Shown here piece by piece: positions 17,435-26,258 of a stretch of DNA of 64,000 nucleotides. Position 1 is the stretch's first letter. Each line of letters begins with the position of its first letter. Below the pieces are notes generated by a model. It worked only from the letters and a program-made list of their open reading frames with translations. It did no database searches and was not told the DNA's origin. Both the position numbers and the translations under genes were made by a program. The DNA is taken from positions 372,001 to 436,000 of the forward strand of contig NZ_CP133264.1 of NCBI RefSeq assembly GCF_030915445.1. The letters are read 5' to 3'. The DNA is from Clostridium sp. OS1-26 (GTDB lineage Bacteria > Bacillota > Clostridia > Clostridiales > Clostridiaceae).

Positions 17435-18796
17435 TCACTTGATATTATGTTCTGCAATTTTATTAAATAGCTGTCTTTTACTTATTTGAAGACATTCTGC
17501 TGCCTTGTTTAAGCTACCATCACACTCTTTCAGTACTTTGTTGATATAATCTTTTTCTGTATCCTTTCTAAACTCTCTTAAAGGTATTATCTCTTCTAAG
17601 TTATCCGTATTTGCTATAGTTACCTTTCTTCTCTCCGGCAAATCTTCAAATCTTACAACACCATTTTCTGATAAAACAACTAGTCTTTCAATTATATTTC
17701 TAAGCTCTCTTATATTTCCCGGATAACTATAAGAAAGTAAAAAATCCATTACTCCCTGCTCTACATTATCAATTTTTTTCTTTTGTTCCTTTGCACATTT
17801 TTTAAGGAAAAATTCAATAAGCATATTTAAATCTTCTTTTCTTTCTCTTAGAGGAGGCACATCTAATATTATAGTGTTAATTCTATAAAATAAATCCTCT
17901 CTAAAAGTACCCTCTTGAATAGCTTTTTCTATATTTTTATTAGTAGCAGAAACAAGCCTTAAATCTACGTTTATACTCTTATTGCTTCCTATCATTTCAA
18001 TAGTTCTTGTTTCTAAAACTCTTAAAAGCTTTATCTGAACACTTACAGGCATTTCTCCAATTTCATCTAGAAATAGTGTTCCTCCATTAGCCTGTTGAAA
18101 TCTTCCTATTCTTCTCTCAATAGCCCCAGTAAAAGATCCTTTCTCGTGTCCAAAAAGTTCCGATTCTAATAAATTTTCAGATAATGCCTGGCAATTTACA
18201 GCAACAAAATGGCCTTCTTGTCTGTTACTAGTCTGATGTATGTACCTAGCTAATACTTCTTTTCCCACTCCAGATTCACCAGTTATCAATATATTTACAT
18301 TACTTTTTGAGGCTTTGCGAATTATATTAAGAATATTTCTATACTTTTCATTATAAGTTTGCAGTATATAATTATTATCATTTTGCTGATCTCTAAAGAA
18401 ATCATTATCACTTTTAAGTCTCCAAAACTTTCTTATCTTTTCAATTTCCAGTAATAGCTCTTCTGGCTTATTGTTTCTCACAAAGTAGCTAAAAGCTCCT
18501 TTTTTCATTGCTTGTACCGCATTTTCAATAGAGCCATAATTAGTTACTATTATAACTTCAATATCTGGATGGTCTTTTTTTATTCTATCCATTAATTCAA
18601 TTCCATCCATACCAGGCATTTTTAATCCAGTTATAACTAAGTTGAAATTTTCTTCCTTTAGCTTTTTTACTGCTTCCATACCAGATAGAGCTTGTTTTGA
18701 ATTATAACCTTTCTCATCTAGCAATTCTTTCATAGTATTTAAATAATCTACTTCATCATCTACATGCAATATTTTAAAGTTGTCTTCGTAGTTCAA
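17435..18796 (-). CDS. Sigma-54-dependent activator with degenerate receiver domain
   Basis: A 453-aa NtrC-type protein: receiver (about 8-120), AAA+ sigma-54 interaction domain (about 150-390) and a Fis-like helix-turn-helix at the C-terminus (AAECLQISKRQLFNKI). The AAA+ part is intact: Walker A GESGVGKE at 173-180, GSFTGA loop at 220-225 (usually GAFTGA), Walker B GGTLFLDEIGE. The receiver retains Asp13/Asp14 and Thr85 but the phospho-acceptor position is Gly57 (NLVITGLKMPGMDG, normally D) and the conserved Lys is Arg107. Phosphorylation at the normal site is therefore impossible. No histidine kinase is adjacent. The start is TTG 18796 with AGGGG nine bases upstream. The likely target is the permease downstream, which has the only visible sigma-54 promoter. 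Confidence 0.9.
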   Translation of the reverse strand: MNYEDNFKILHVDDEVDYLNTMKELLDEKGYNSKQALSGMEAVKKLKEENFNLVITGLKMPGMDGIELMDRIKKDHPDIEVIIVTNYGSIENAVQAMKKGAFSYFVRNNKPEELLLEIEKIRKFWRLKSDNDFFRDQQNDNNYILQTYNEKYRNILNIIRKASKSNVNILITGESGVGKEVLARYIHQTSNRQEGHFVAVNCQALSENLLESELFGHEKGSFTGAIERRIGRFQQANGGTLFLDEIGEMPVSVQIKLLRVLETRTIEMIGSNKSINVDLRLVSATNKNIEKAIQEGTFREDLFYRINTIILDVPPLRERKEDLNMLIEFFLKKCAKEQKKKIDNVEQGVMDFLLSYSYPGNIRELRNIIERLVVLSENGVVRFEDLPERRKVTIANTDNLEEIIPLREFRKDTEKDYINKVLKECDGSLNKAAECLQISKRQLFNKIAEHNIK

Positions 18797-19045
18797 AATA
18801 TCAACCCCTATATGTCTAATAATTCATTTATTTATTATATTATGTCATATTTTTTAAGTAATTGCATTTATTTCTCGCTTACTTTCATAGTTTTTTATTT
18901 TATTTCCACTATATCCCATGATTATATCTATAGCTTTATCTTTAATTAATGTCAATAACATACTCCACCTGCTGTATATTATGAAAACTTTAGCTAAAAC
19001 TAATATTGGTTTATTAAAATCATAAAGATTTAAGGAGGTAATTTT

Positions 19046-19366
19046 ATGCCTAAAATAGTTTGTGATGTTACTAAATGTTCTCATAATAAAAGTAACGTCT
19101 GCTATGCCAATCGTATAAATGTAGCTGGAGGAAATGCAGAAAACTCTGAGCAAACTAATTGTGCTTCTTTTCTAGATAAAAATCATTACAGCACACTAAC
19201 TAACAATACTAATTATAATGGTGATGAATGCAATGCTATAGTATGCAATGTACATAGCTGTACATATAATCACAACAAATGTTGTTATGCTGACAGCATA
19301 CAGGTAACTGGTGATGACGCTAATTTATACGAAGAAACCAATTGTCATACTTTTATACCAGAATAA
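19046..19366 (+). CDS. DUF1540 protein with two Cys-rich repeats
   Basis: A 106-aa protein consisting of two DUF1540 units (about 5-42 and 65-102). Each has the pattern C-x4/5-C ... C-Y-A ... NC-x2-F: CDVTKCSHNKSNVCYANRI in the first and CNVHSCTYNHNKCCYADSI in the second. DUF1540 proteins are common in clostridia and are presumed metal-binding or spore-related, but their function is not established. AAGGAGG seven bases before ATG 19046 is a strong ribosome binding site. A minus-strand reading frame across this region is only its shadow. The gene is convergent with the reverse rubrerythrin gene and shares its terminator. Confidence 0.85.
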   Translation: MPKIVCDVTKCSHNKSNVCYANRINVAGGNAENSEQTNCASFLDKNHYSTLTNNTNYNGDECNAIVCNVHSCTYNHNKCCYADSIQVTGDDANLYEETNCHTFIPE

Positions 19367-19375
19367 TGCCTTACT

Positions 19376-19419
19376 AATAATAAAAAGGAATGCTTGCAAA
19401 AGCATCCCTTTTTATTATT
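19376..19419. terminator. Bidirectional terminator
   Basis: A stem of twenty positions (19376-19395 with 19400-19419; one mismatch) and a 4-nt loop, with A-runs and T-runs on both sides, serving the DUF1540 gene and the convergent rubrerythrin gene. Confidence 0.9.
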
Positions 19420-19963
19420 GAAAATATCTTTCTAATAGGCCTTTAAAAGCTCTACCATGTCTGGCTTCATCCTTACACATTTCATGTACTGTATCATGTA
19501 TAGCATCTAAGTTTTTTTGTTTTGCTAGAGTTGCTAGCTTCTTCTTGCCCTCACAAGCTCCATACTCAGCTTCAACACGAGCACTTAAATTTGACTTAGT
19601 ATCAGCCTTAACGACCTCACCTAAGAGCTCAGCAAATCTTGCTGCATGGTCTGCCTCCTCAAAAGCAATTCTTTTGTATGCCTCCGCTACTTCCGGATAG
19701 CCTTCTCTATCAGCTTGCCTTGACATTGCTAAATACATTCCAACTTCAGTACATTCTCCTGTAAAATTAGCTCTTAATCCCTCAAGTATTTCTGCATCTG
19801 CATCGGAGTCTGGGGCAATTCCTATTCTATGTTCATCTGCCCAATCTAACCCGTCAGTCACTTCCTTGAATTTTTCTGCAGGTGCTTTACATATAGGACA
19901 TACTTCTGGTGGTTCATTTCCTTCATGTATGTAACCACAAATTGTACAAACAAATTTTTTCAT
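19415..19963 (-). CDS. Reverse rubrerythrin
   Basis: A 182-aa peroxidase-type protein with domains in the reverse order to classical rubrerythrin: an N-terminal rubredoxin domain (CTICGY and CPICKAP, four Cys ligands in residues 6-24) followed by a ferritin-like di-iron four-helix domain containing [15 protein letters not shown] and EARHGRAF. In C. acetobutylicum such proteins reduce H2O2 and O2 with electrons from NADH via rubredoxin reductase and form part of the PerR oxidative-stress regulon. No PerR box was recognised in the 130-base upstream region. ATG 19963 has AAGGAG about nine bases upstream. Family and domain order are clear. Confidence 0.93.
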   Translation of the reverse strand: MKKFVCTICGYIHEGNEPPEVCPICKAPAEKFKEVTDGLDWADEHRIGIAPDSDADAEILEGLRANFTGECTEVGMYLAMSRQADREGYPEVAEAYKRIAFEEADHAARFAELLGEVVKADTKSNLSARVEAEYGACEGKKKLATLAKQKNLDAIHDTVHEMCKDEARHGRAFKGLLERYFQ

Positions 19964-20098
19964 AACTTCATTCTCCTTTTCATTGTGTATTAGACTTTTG
20001 TTATGTATCCTATATTAGTTTATCTATAAATGGCATTATTAATTCCCTTAATTTCACAAAATATCACAAAAAATTTTTGTATCTTTCAAGATAAAAAC

Positions 20099-20140
20099 AA
20101 AAGCTTAGCATGTAACTTTATTGTTATATACTAAGCTTTT
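20099..20140 (-). terminator. Terminator of the chemoreceptor gene
   Basis: AAAAGCTTAG pairs perfectly with CTAAGCTTTT around a 22-nt loop, with a TTTTGTTTTTATC minus-strand tail, 26 bases past the stop codon. Confidence 0.8.
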
Positions 20141-20166
20141 ACAGGAAAACTAACTAAAAATTTAAA

Positions 20167-22161
20167 CTAAAGTTTAAATTTACCTATTTCTATCTCTAGC
20201 TCTGCTGAAAGGTCTTTTAGCTGCTCTGCATATCTTGTAAACTCGTCCATAATAGCGTTAATCTCCTCTGTAGATGCAGATACTTCCTCTGTAGCAGATG
20301 CTGTTTCTTCTGATATAGCTGAAATATTTTCAATTTGTCCAACAACTTTTTCTTTCTTATTATTAATATCCATTGTTTGATTCTTAATTTCATCAACCTT
20401 TTCAGTTAAAACTCCAATAGAACTTATTATTTCTCTAAATATCTTTTGCGTTTTTACAACAGCTTCTTCCTGATCTTTTACAACAGTCTCTGTTTCATCT
20501 ATGGCTCTTACAGCAGTAGTTGATTTTGATTTAATATCTTCTATTATTTTTTTAATTTCTTCAGTAGAATTTTTAGATTGCTCTGCTAATTTTCTTATTT
20601 CATCTGCTACCACAGCAAAACCTCTACCGGCTTCTCCTGCTCTTGCAGCTTCAATAGATGCATTTAAAGATAAAAGATTTGTTTGTTCAGTTATATCTGA
20701 AATTTTACCTGAGATAGCATCAATTTGATCTGTACTACTGTTCATTTCTTTAACTATATCGCTAACCTGTAGTGCTGCCAATTTAGTTTTATCTGACTTC
20801 TCTACAAGAACCTGTACAATTTCTAATCCTTGTGAGCCTAGTTGTCTTGTACTAGCAGATACTTCTTCCATTTTTTCTGTAGATATCTCAATTTTATCTA
20901 AGCCCTCAGATAAATTTTGTATGTCCTCAGCTCCCTCTTGAGCACTTTGTGCTGTATGTGTAGCTCCTGAAGCTATTTCTTCTATAGCATGCGATACTTG
21001 TCCTACTGAATATGTAGTTTCCTCTGCCATAGTTGCAAGAGTTGAAGAAGTTTCTAACACAGTCTTTGAGGAAGACTCCACATTTTTCATTAAATTTGAT
21101 ATATTATCAATCATAATATTGAAGTCTTTTCCTAACTCACCAAACTCATCCTTAGATTTAATATCTGCTTTTGCAGTTAAATCCCCATTAGAAGCCAAGT
21201 TAAAAGCATGCTTTATTTTATTTAGATTATTTGCAATTCCCTTACTTATAAGTGTAGCTATAAATATAGCAATAACAGCTACAATTAGTGCTACTATTAA
21301 TATTAAAGATCTTACGCTATTTAAATCTTTATTTAGTTCATCTTCATTCATAGAAGCTACCATTTTCCATCCAGTTACTGTATTGGTTTCATATGTAGAA
21401 AATTTATTTTGCCCTTGGTAATCGTATTTTGTAAAGCCACTTTTATTATTCTTCAAATCATTCCAAAAACTCAGTTTCGTAGGGGTATTTCCTCCAATCT
21501 CCTCTTTTTTAGGATGTGAAATAACTGTCCCATTGTTATCACATATAAATACATAACCAGAATCACCTATTTTTGATTTAGATAATGTATTGGATAATGT
21601 GTCTAATGACATATCTATGCCCACTACGCCAACAACTTTACCATCTTTCTCCACAGCTTTAGACAAAGATACTACTAATTTTCCTGTTTGAGCATCTTTA
21701 TAAGGCCTTGTAATAGCTATTTGTCCCTTTTTTTCTAGTGCTAAGGTATACCATGGCCTATTTTTATGATTAAAATCTTTTGGTAATTCAAGTTTGGGAT
21801 AAGCAGCAAACTTTCCCGATTCTGTGCCATAAAATGTGTTTAATATATTAGGATTACTTTCTTTTACATCACCTAGTAAAAGTTCAGCATAATTAAGTCT
21901 TTCTCCAATATCAGCCTCTGTAAAATTAATGTTAGTTGAGAGCATTTTTATTGGTGCTGATGTAGCAGCAAAATAATTGTTTAAACCGTTATCTATTTCA
22001 GTTAAAGTCTGCTTACTTGTTACTTCTAGTTTTTTAGATAAAATACTTTTAGATTGGAAGTAAGTTGCTATTCCTAAAATAAGCAGCGGTACTAAACAAA
22101 TACTGATAAGGTTTATTATTAGTTTTGTGCGAATACTTTTAAAGTTGAAACTTGGTTTCAT
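20167..22161 (-). CDS. Methyl-accepting chemotaxis protein with dCache domain
   Basis: A 664-aa transmembrane chemoreceptor. TM1 is at about 13-33, an extracellular dCache domain at about 40-280, TM2 at about 285-305, then HAMP and a cytoplasmic signalling domain whose hairpin tip reads [22 protein letters not shown]. Within the dCache domain NRPWY, ITRPYKD and VVGIDMSL match the residues (R, W, Y, D) that hold the alpha-amino and carboxyl groups of amino acids in dCache_1AA receptors, so amino acid sensing is likely. It signals to CheA/CheW, which are not in the window. AAGGAGG seven bases before ATG 22161 supports the start. A chemoreceptor for amino acids fits a window rich in amino acid permeases, though no operon link exists. 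Confidence 0.92.
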   Translation of the reverse strand: MKPSFNFKSIRTKLIINLISICLVPLLILGIATYFQSKSILSKKLEVTSKQTLTEIDNGLNNYFAATSAPIKMLSTNINFTEADIGERLNYAELLLGDVKESNPNILNTFYGTESGKFAAYPKLELPKDFNHKNRPWYTLALEKKGQIAITRPYKDAQTGKLVVSLSKAVEKDGKVVGVVGIDMSLDTLSNTLSKSKIGDSGYVFICDNNGTVISHPKKEEIGGNTPTKLSFWNDLKNNKSGFTKYDYQGQNKFSTYETNTVTGWKMVASMNEDELNKDLNSVRSLILIVALIVAVIAIFIATLISKGIANNLNKIKHAFNLASNGDLTAKADIKSKDEFGELGKDFNIMIDNISNLMKNVESSSKTVLETSSTLATMAEETTYSVGQVSHAIEEIASGATHTAQSAQEGAEDIQNLSEGLDKIEISTEKMEEVSASTRQLGSQGLEIVQVLVEKSDKTKLAALQVSDIVKEMNSSTDQIDAISGKISDITEQTNLLSLNASIEAARAGEAGRGFAVVADEIRKLAEQSKNSTEEIKKIIEDIKSKSTTAVRAIDETETVVKDQEEAVVKTQKIFREIISSIGVLTEKVDEIKNQTMDINNKKEKVVGQIENISAISEETASATEEVSASTEEINAIMDEFTRYAEQLKDLSAELEIEIGKFKL

Positions 22162-22342
22162 GATTAATCCTCCTTGGTAATGTCCGTCGAAATATATATT
22201 TTTTTACAGTATTATGTATATTATCGAAGCTTTTTATACTTCCAACAGTGGTTTTTTATTGTAAAAACAAATATTTTGCAACATTTTTTATTAATACTAA
22301 ATAAGCTCCAGTATGTTTTTACATAAATAAAAGGAGAAGTAA

Positions 22343-23776
22343 TTACCACTCCTCCTTACCAATTTCACAAATTGTCTGTTTAGGAAATTGTACTATAAAT
22401 GTACTTCCCTCTCCTACTTTACTTTGTACACTTATTTTTCCACCATGAGACTCTACTAAACTTTTAGTAATAGTCAGCCCTATCCCAGAACCTCCGGTAT
22501 TTTTGCTCCGGGATAAATCGGTTCTATAAAACCTCTCGAAGATATAGGGTATATCTTTTTCTGGAATACCTATTCCATTATCTTCAACTTTAATGCAAAT
22601 ACCTTCTTTTTCTTTCTTAAGTTCTACTACTACTTTCCCCTGAGATTTTAAATATTTATAGCCATTTGATAATAAGTTATGCATTATCTGCTTCAACTTA
22701 TCTTTATCCATATACACCCATATATTTTTATCAATGTTAGATATAATAACATGATTGTTTTTTGAATATAAAGGCTCAAAGCTTAATATAACTTTTTCTA
22801 ATTCACTTGATAAGTTAAATTTTGCCTTATTTAATTTTGAATCTGCTTGTTCCAATTTTGCTAAATTACGAAGATTATCTACTAAGTTTGTTAATCTTTC
22901 TATTTCATCATAAAAACTCTTAAGTCTTTCTTCTGTTGGTTCCCATATACCATCTAGTAATGCTTCTACATGAGTTTTAAGCGTAGTAAGAGGAGTTTTA
23001 ATTTCATGTGACATATCAGAAGTCAACCTTTTTCTAAGCATTTCTTGATTTTGCAAGGTTTCTGCTAAGTAATTTATTGAAGCTGAAAGCTCTTCTATTT
23101 CCTTAGTTTTCGTTTTAACTTCTGAACGAACAGTTAAATCTCCTCTTCTCATTTCATTAGCAGTTTTAGTTATCTTGACTAATGGCTTGGTGAGCTGCTT
23201 AGCTAAGATAAAACTTACCCCAAGTCCAAATAGTAGAGCTATAAAACCTGAGAGTATAAAGGAATGATTTAATGTCATTTTAAAAGTCAAAGCTCCTTGA
23301 TTTAAATATGAGGTTCCAAAATATCCAACAACTATTGTACCGATATTTTTTTTATCTTTTACTAAAGAGTGTATCTCTTCTTTATATTCTCCTACATTCA
23401 TACTAGAGTGATTGCTCATATCACCTTTCATCATACTTCCCATCATTGATTCCATCATACTTCTATGCTGAAGGTGAGAATTACCTGAATCAAATACTAC
23501 ATTTCCACTCAAATCCTTTACTTGTATATAAAATTCTTCTAATACTGCATATCGCAATAGTTCATCTTTATTAGCATTCGAAAATCCAGTTTTATCATTA
23601 TATAAATCCTGGGCAGTAATTATAATTTTATTTACTTTATCTTTGTGTTCATCTATTAGATAATTGTTAAACTTTTTTCCAACCATATAATTTGAAATAA
23701 AACTTACTATTAATATCGCTCCTATTACTGCAAGAAGAAAACCTGCAGATAACTTTTTCATCAAGGACATTTTCAT
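22343..23776 (-). CDS. Sensor histidine kinase with Met/His-rich extracellular loop
   Basis: A 477-aa membrane kinase. TM1 at about 9-30, extracytoplasmic domain to about 170, TM2 at about 172-192, HAMP to about 245, HisKA with the phosphorylated His257 (MSHEIKTP), and HATPase_c with N, G1 (DNGIGIP), F and G2 (GGSGIGL) boxes. Residues 101-126 of the sensor domain hold eight Met and three His in SMMESMMGSMMKGDM and its flanks, a composition seen in Cu(I)/Ag(I)-handling proteins, so a metal ligand is a reasonable inference. The cognate response regulator lies 25 bases upstream. The ribosome binding site AGGAG is about 12 bases before ATG 23776, longer than usual, so the start is less certain than others. 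Confidence 0.9.
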   Translation of the reverse strand: MKMSLMKKLSAGFLLAVIGAILIVSFISNYMVGKKFNNYLIDEHKDKVNKIIITAQDLYNDKTGFSNANKDELLRYAVLEEFYIQVKDLSGNVVFDSGNSHLQHRSMMESMMGSMMKGDMSNHSSMNVGEYKEEIHSLVKDKKNIGTIVVGYFGTSYLNQGALTFKMTLNHSFILSGFIALLFGLGVSFILAKQLTKPLVKITKTANEMRRGDLTVRSEVKTKTKEIEELSASINYLAETLQNQEMLRKRLTSDMSHEIKTPLTTLKTHVEALLDGIWEPTEERLKSFYDEIERLTNLVDNLRNLAKLEQADSKLNKAKFNLSSELEKVILSFEPLYSKNNHVIISNIDKNIWVYMDKDKLKQIMHNLLSNGYKYLKSQGKVVVELKKEKEGICIKVEDNGIGIPEKDIPYIFERFYRTDLSRSKNTGGSGIGLTITKSLVESHGGKISVQSKVGEGSTFIVQFPKQTICEIGKEEW

Positions 23777-23801
23777 TTCATCAGTCCACTCCTACTCTTT
23801 A

Positions 23802-24497
23802 TTAACCTACAAACTTATATCCCATACCGTAAACTGTGATAATATATTTAGGTTCTTTATGATTATCTTCTATTTTTTGTCTTATATTTTTTATATGGCT
23901 ATCAATAGTCCTATCAAAGCCTTCATAATCTAATCCAAAAGCTCTTTCAACTAATTGTTCCCTTGAAAATATCTGTCCTGGATTAGTTAATAGCGCTACT
24001 AGTATCTTAAATTCATTAGTAGTTAAATTTACATACTGGCTATCTTTTTTCACTTTCATCTTATTTATGTCTACCTCTAAATCTCCGCTATTAAAAATCA
24101 AGTAATCAGCAAGAGGGCTAGAATCTCTATAAGACCTTCTAATCAGAGCTTTAATTCTTCCCACTAACTCACGAGCACTAAAAGGTTTAGTTAAGTAGTC
24201 ATCTGCTCCAATAGCTAAACCTTCAATTTTATCATCTTCTTCTGATTTTGCTGTTAGCATAATTATAGGAACATCAGATGTTGACCTTATCCTATTGCAA
24301 ATCTCTTCTCCTGATATTTTAGGAAGCATTAAATCCAAAACAACTAGATGAATTACTGCATTTTTAAATAATTTCAATGCTTTTTCACCATCTTCAGCAG
24401 TTAACACATTAAAGCCTTCCTTTTTTAAATAGGCCTCCACTACTTCAACAATCTTAGGTTCATCATCAACTACCAATATTGTCTTTATATCACTCAT
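23802..24497 (-). CDS. OmpR/PhoB-type response regulator
   Basis: A 231-aa regulator. The receiver has the acidic DDE pair, the phospho-acceptor Asp in VVLDLMLP, Thr in MLTAKS and Lys in LTKPF; the winged helix-turn-helix DNA-binding domain has the LTTNEFKILVALL, REQLVERAFG and RTIDSHIKNIRQKI elements. All phosphorylation residues are intact. It is co-directional with the downstream Met/His-rich kinase (25-base gap) and forms a two-component system with it. The start at ATG 24497 has AAGGGGTG at normal distance; an extended reading adds ten residues with no ribosome binding site. A hairpin separates it from the SHOCT gene upstream. Target genes are unknown. Confidence 0.92.
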   Translation of the reverse strand: MSDIKTILVVDDEPKIVEVVEAYLKKEGFNVLTAEDGEKALKLFKNAVIHLVVLDLMLPKISGEEICNRIRSTSDVPIIMLTAKSEEDDKIEGLAIGADDYLTKPFSARELVGRIKALIRRSYRDSSPLADYLIFNSGDLEVDINKMKVKKDSQYVNLTTNEFKILVALLTNPGQIFSREQLVERAFGLDYEGFDRTIDSHIKNIRQKIEDNHKEPKYIITVYGMGYKFVG

Positions 24498-24585
24498 TAT
24501 TAGCACCCCTTTATTATAACATCTCATTTTTAAACTTTATTATATTTTACCATATGTCAAACCGTCATTATTAATAAATAAATCA

Positions 24586-24611
24586 ACCCTCTAGTACCAA
24601 AACTAGAGGGT
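24586..24611 (-). terminator. Hairpin between the SHOCT and response-regulator genes
   Basis: ACCCTCTAGT and ACTAGAGGGT pair perfectly (10 bp, 6-nt loop) 32 bases after the SHOCT stop; the minus-strand tail TTGATTTATTT is moderately U-rich. It probably ends or attenuates the SHOCT transcript. Confidence 0.75.
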
Positions 24612-24642
24612 ATACAATTAGCTTTTGTAAAAATTAAATTTT

Positions 24643-24876
24643 TTATTTTTTCTGTGTCATAACAGTTCTTCTTTTAATATACTCTTCTTCACTAATTTCT
24701 CCACTAGCAAACTTTTCATCAAGTATTTTTAAAGCACCGTTAGAGTTTGATGTATAATTTTTTATAAGCTTAACTCCAAACACTATTAAAATTATGAATA
24801 CTAATATCCTAATGCCCATCATCACAGACATCCATGGACTAAATCCAAAACTTGAACCTCCAAATCCACAAAACAT
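24643..24876 (-). CDS. Small membrane protein with SHOCT domain
   Basis: A 77-aa protein with a Gly/Phe-rich N-terminus, one membrane helix at about 20-42 and a C-terminal SHOCT motif (LDEKFASGEISEEEYIKRR). SHOCT tails occur on many short membrane proteins and are thought to mediate oligomerisation, but no specific function is established. AGGAGGG eight bases before ATG 24876 makes translation certain. It precedes a two-component system whose kinase has a Met/His-rich sensor loop; small SHOCT proteins often neighbour copper-handling genes, so a shared envelope or metal-stress role is a possible inference. Confidence 0.8.
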   Translation of the reverse strand: MFCGFGGSSFGFSPWMSVMMGIRILVFIILIVFGVKLIKNYTSNSNGALKILDEKFASGEISEEEYIKRRTVMTQKK

Positions 24877-24981
24877 ATTGATTCCCTCCTAAAATATTAA
24901 TTTTTTCAACTACCTCGATCTGTTATTTGAGTTAATTATAAATTATAACTATGGAGAAAATATGGAGAAATTCCTATGATA

Positions 24982-25027
24982 AAAGTACAAAGGAGTAAAT
25001 TTCTCAAAATCTACTCCTTTGCACTTT
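24982..25027 (-). terminator. Terminator of the 56-aa gene
   Basis: Arms 24982-24997 and 25012-25027 pair with one mismatch; the minus-strand tail is ACTTTTATC. It lies 40 bases past the small gene's stop. Confidence 0.75.
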
Positions 25028-25067
25028 ATAGTTTTAATTTATTAATATAAATCCTTTTTCTAAGTAT

Positions 25068-25238
25068 CTATTCCATCTGATTGGATTCTTCATCTGATGA
25101 TTTTTTCTCTTTAGAAGTGAAACCAAATCTTTGTATATTAGGATAGTCGCAGCTTCCAGATTCATTAGCTCCTAATTTTAGTCTATTTAACGTTTCATTG
25201 TCTTTAGATATTAATTCGTCTTTATCTCTGCTTGGCAT
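25068..25238 (-). CDS. Small charged hypothetical protein (56 aa)
   Basis: A 56-aa reading frame with a strong GGAGG nine bases before ATG 25238 and its own terminator. The product is hydrophilic, begins MPSRDKDELISKDNETLNR, has one Cys (SGSCDYPN) and ends in a Lys/Glu/Ser-rich tail. No signal peptide or membrane helix is present. I do not recognise the family. The size, composition and context resemble the small acidic cytosolic or spore-associated proteins frequent in clostridia. The combination of ribosome binding site, codon use and terminator argues that it is real. Confidence 0.7.
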   Translation of the reverse strand: MPSRDKDELISKDNETLNRLKLGANESGSCDYPNIQRFGFTSKEKKSSDEESNQME

Positions 25239-25583
25239 TTAGTTATTCCTCCTTTTAATTACTTTTTGCTTGCATTTTATCTTCTATACATAAGTTTGTA
25301 CAATTACACAATAATTACTATATAAAATTAAAGTAAAAATATACATTTATTACAATAACGAAAATAGTGTTGTAATTTTGTTATAAATCCCCTTAAATAA
25401 AATCAAGTACATTTAACATTAAAGATTGTCTAAAATAATTATAAATAAAAATCCTTATAAACTACTATAAAAATAGCCTATAAGGATTCCTATTTATCTC
25501 ATGGATTCAGTTCTCAATAGCGTAGTGTTATAATTATAATCGACAGCACGAAAAGTAAGTTTTTATACTTTAATAATGAACTG
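25239..25583. other. Noncoding spacer downstream of metI
   Basis: 345 bases of AT-rich sequence holding the metI terminator (25450-25488) and the ribosome binding site of the 56-aa gene. Nothing else was recognised. Confidence 0.6.
25450..25488 (-). terminator. Terminator of DUF169-metN-metI
   Basis: AATCCTTATA pairs perfectly with TATAAGGATT, with a GGATTTTTATTTAT tail on the minus strand, about 100 bases after the metI stop. Confidence 0.8.
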
Positions 25584-26258
25584 CTAAATATTTTTCTTAT
25601 ACATAAAGTTTCCTATCATTTGAATTAACTGTACCATAATTAGTAAAATAAAAACCGATGTATAAAGTATTGTGTTATTAAAGCTTTGATATCCGTAATT
25701 AAGAGCTACTGCACCAATACCACCTGCCCCTACGGCACCAGCCAAAGTTGTTGCTGTTAAAAAAGTGATAGTAGACAATGTTGTCCCAGAAATAATAGAG
25801 GGAATAGCCTCTTTTATCATAACCTTAAATATGATTTGTACGTCTGAAAAACCAAAGGACCGTGCAGCCTCAATTAGCTGATAATCAACAGAAAGTAGGC
25901 TGTTTTCTATAATACGCGCCATAAATGGGGATGCTGAAATAGTTAGAGGCAAAATAGCCGCCTTTTCTCCTATTGAAGTTCCAAGCAGCATTCGTGTTAT
26001 AGGCGAAATAGCTACAATTAATATAATGATAGGGAAAGAGCGAATAGTATTTATAAAAAAGTCCATCACTGCATAGCCTTTTTTGTTAGGTTTCAAACCT
26101 TTTGGTCCCCATAAAATCAGCAGAATAGCTAGAGCAAATCCAATTATAAAAGCAAAAATCATAGAAGCCGACAGCATACGTAATGTTGACCAAATGGAAG
26201 GTATAATTAATCCCTTACAATACCTCAGCCATTCTGACCAAAAATCACTGTTATACAT
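25584..26258 (-). CDS. metI: Methionine-type ABC transporter permease
   Basis: A 224-aa inner-membrane permease of the MetI family with about five membrane segments. The EAARSFGFSDVQIIFKVMIKEA segment is the cytoplasmic coupling (EAA) loop that contacts MetN, and GAVGAGGIGAVALNYGYQ is typical of MetI proteins. Its ATG overlaps the metN stop codon by one base (TAATG), indicating translational coupling. With MetN and the lipoprotein at 28276-29118 it should form a MetNIQ-type importer; the true substrate could be methionine, cystine or another sulfur compound. No S-box riboswitch precedes the block. Confidence 0.9.
   Translation of the reverse strand: MYNSDFWSEWLRYCKGLIIPSIWSTLRMLSASMIFAFIIGFALAILLILWGPKGLKPNKKGYAVMDFFINTIRSFPIIILIVAISPITRMLLGTSIGEKAAILPLTISASPFMARIIENSLLSVDYQLIEAARSFGFSDVQIIFKVMIKEAIPSIISGTTLSTITFLTATTLAGAVGAGGIGAVALNYGYQSFNNTILYTSVFILLIMVQLIQMIGNFMYKKNI

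Noticed and set aside
18854..19153. 99-aa minus-strand frame opposite DUF1540
   Set aside because: It only mirrors the DUF1540 gene, lacks a convincing ribosome binding site and has no family features.
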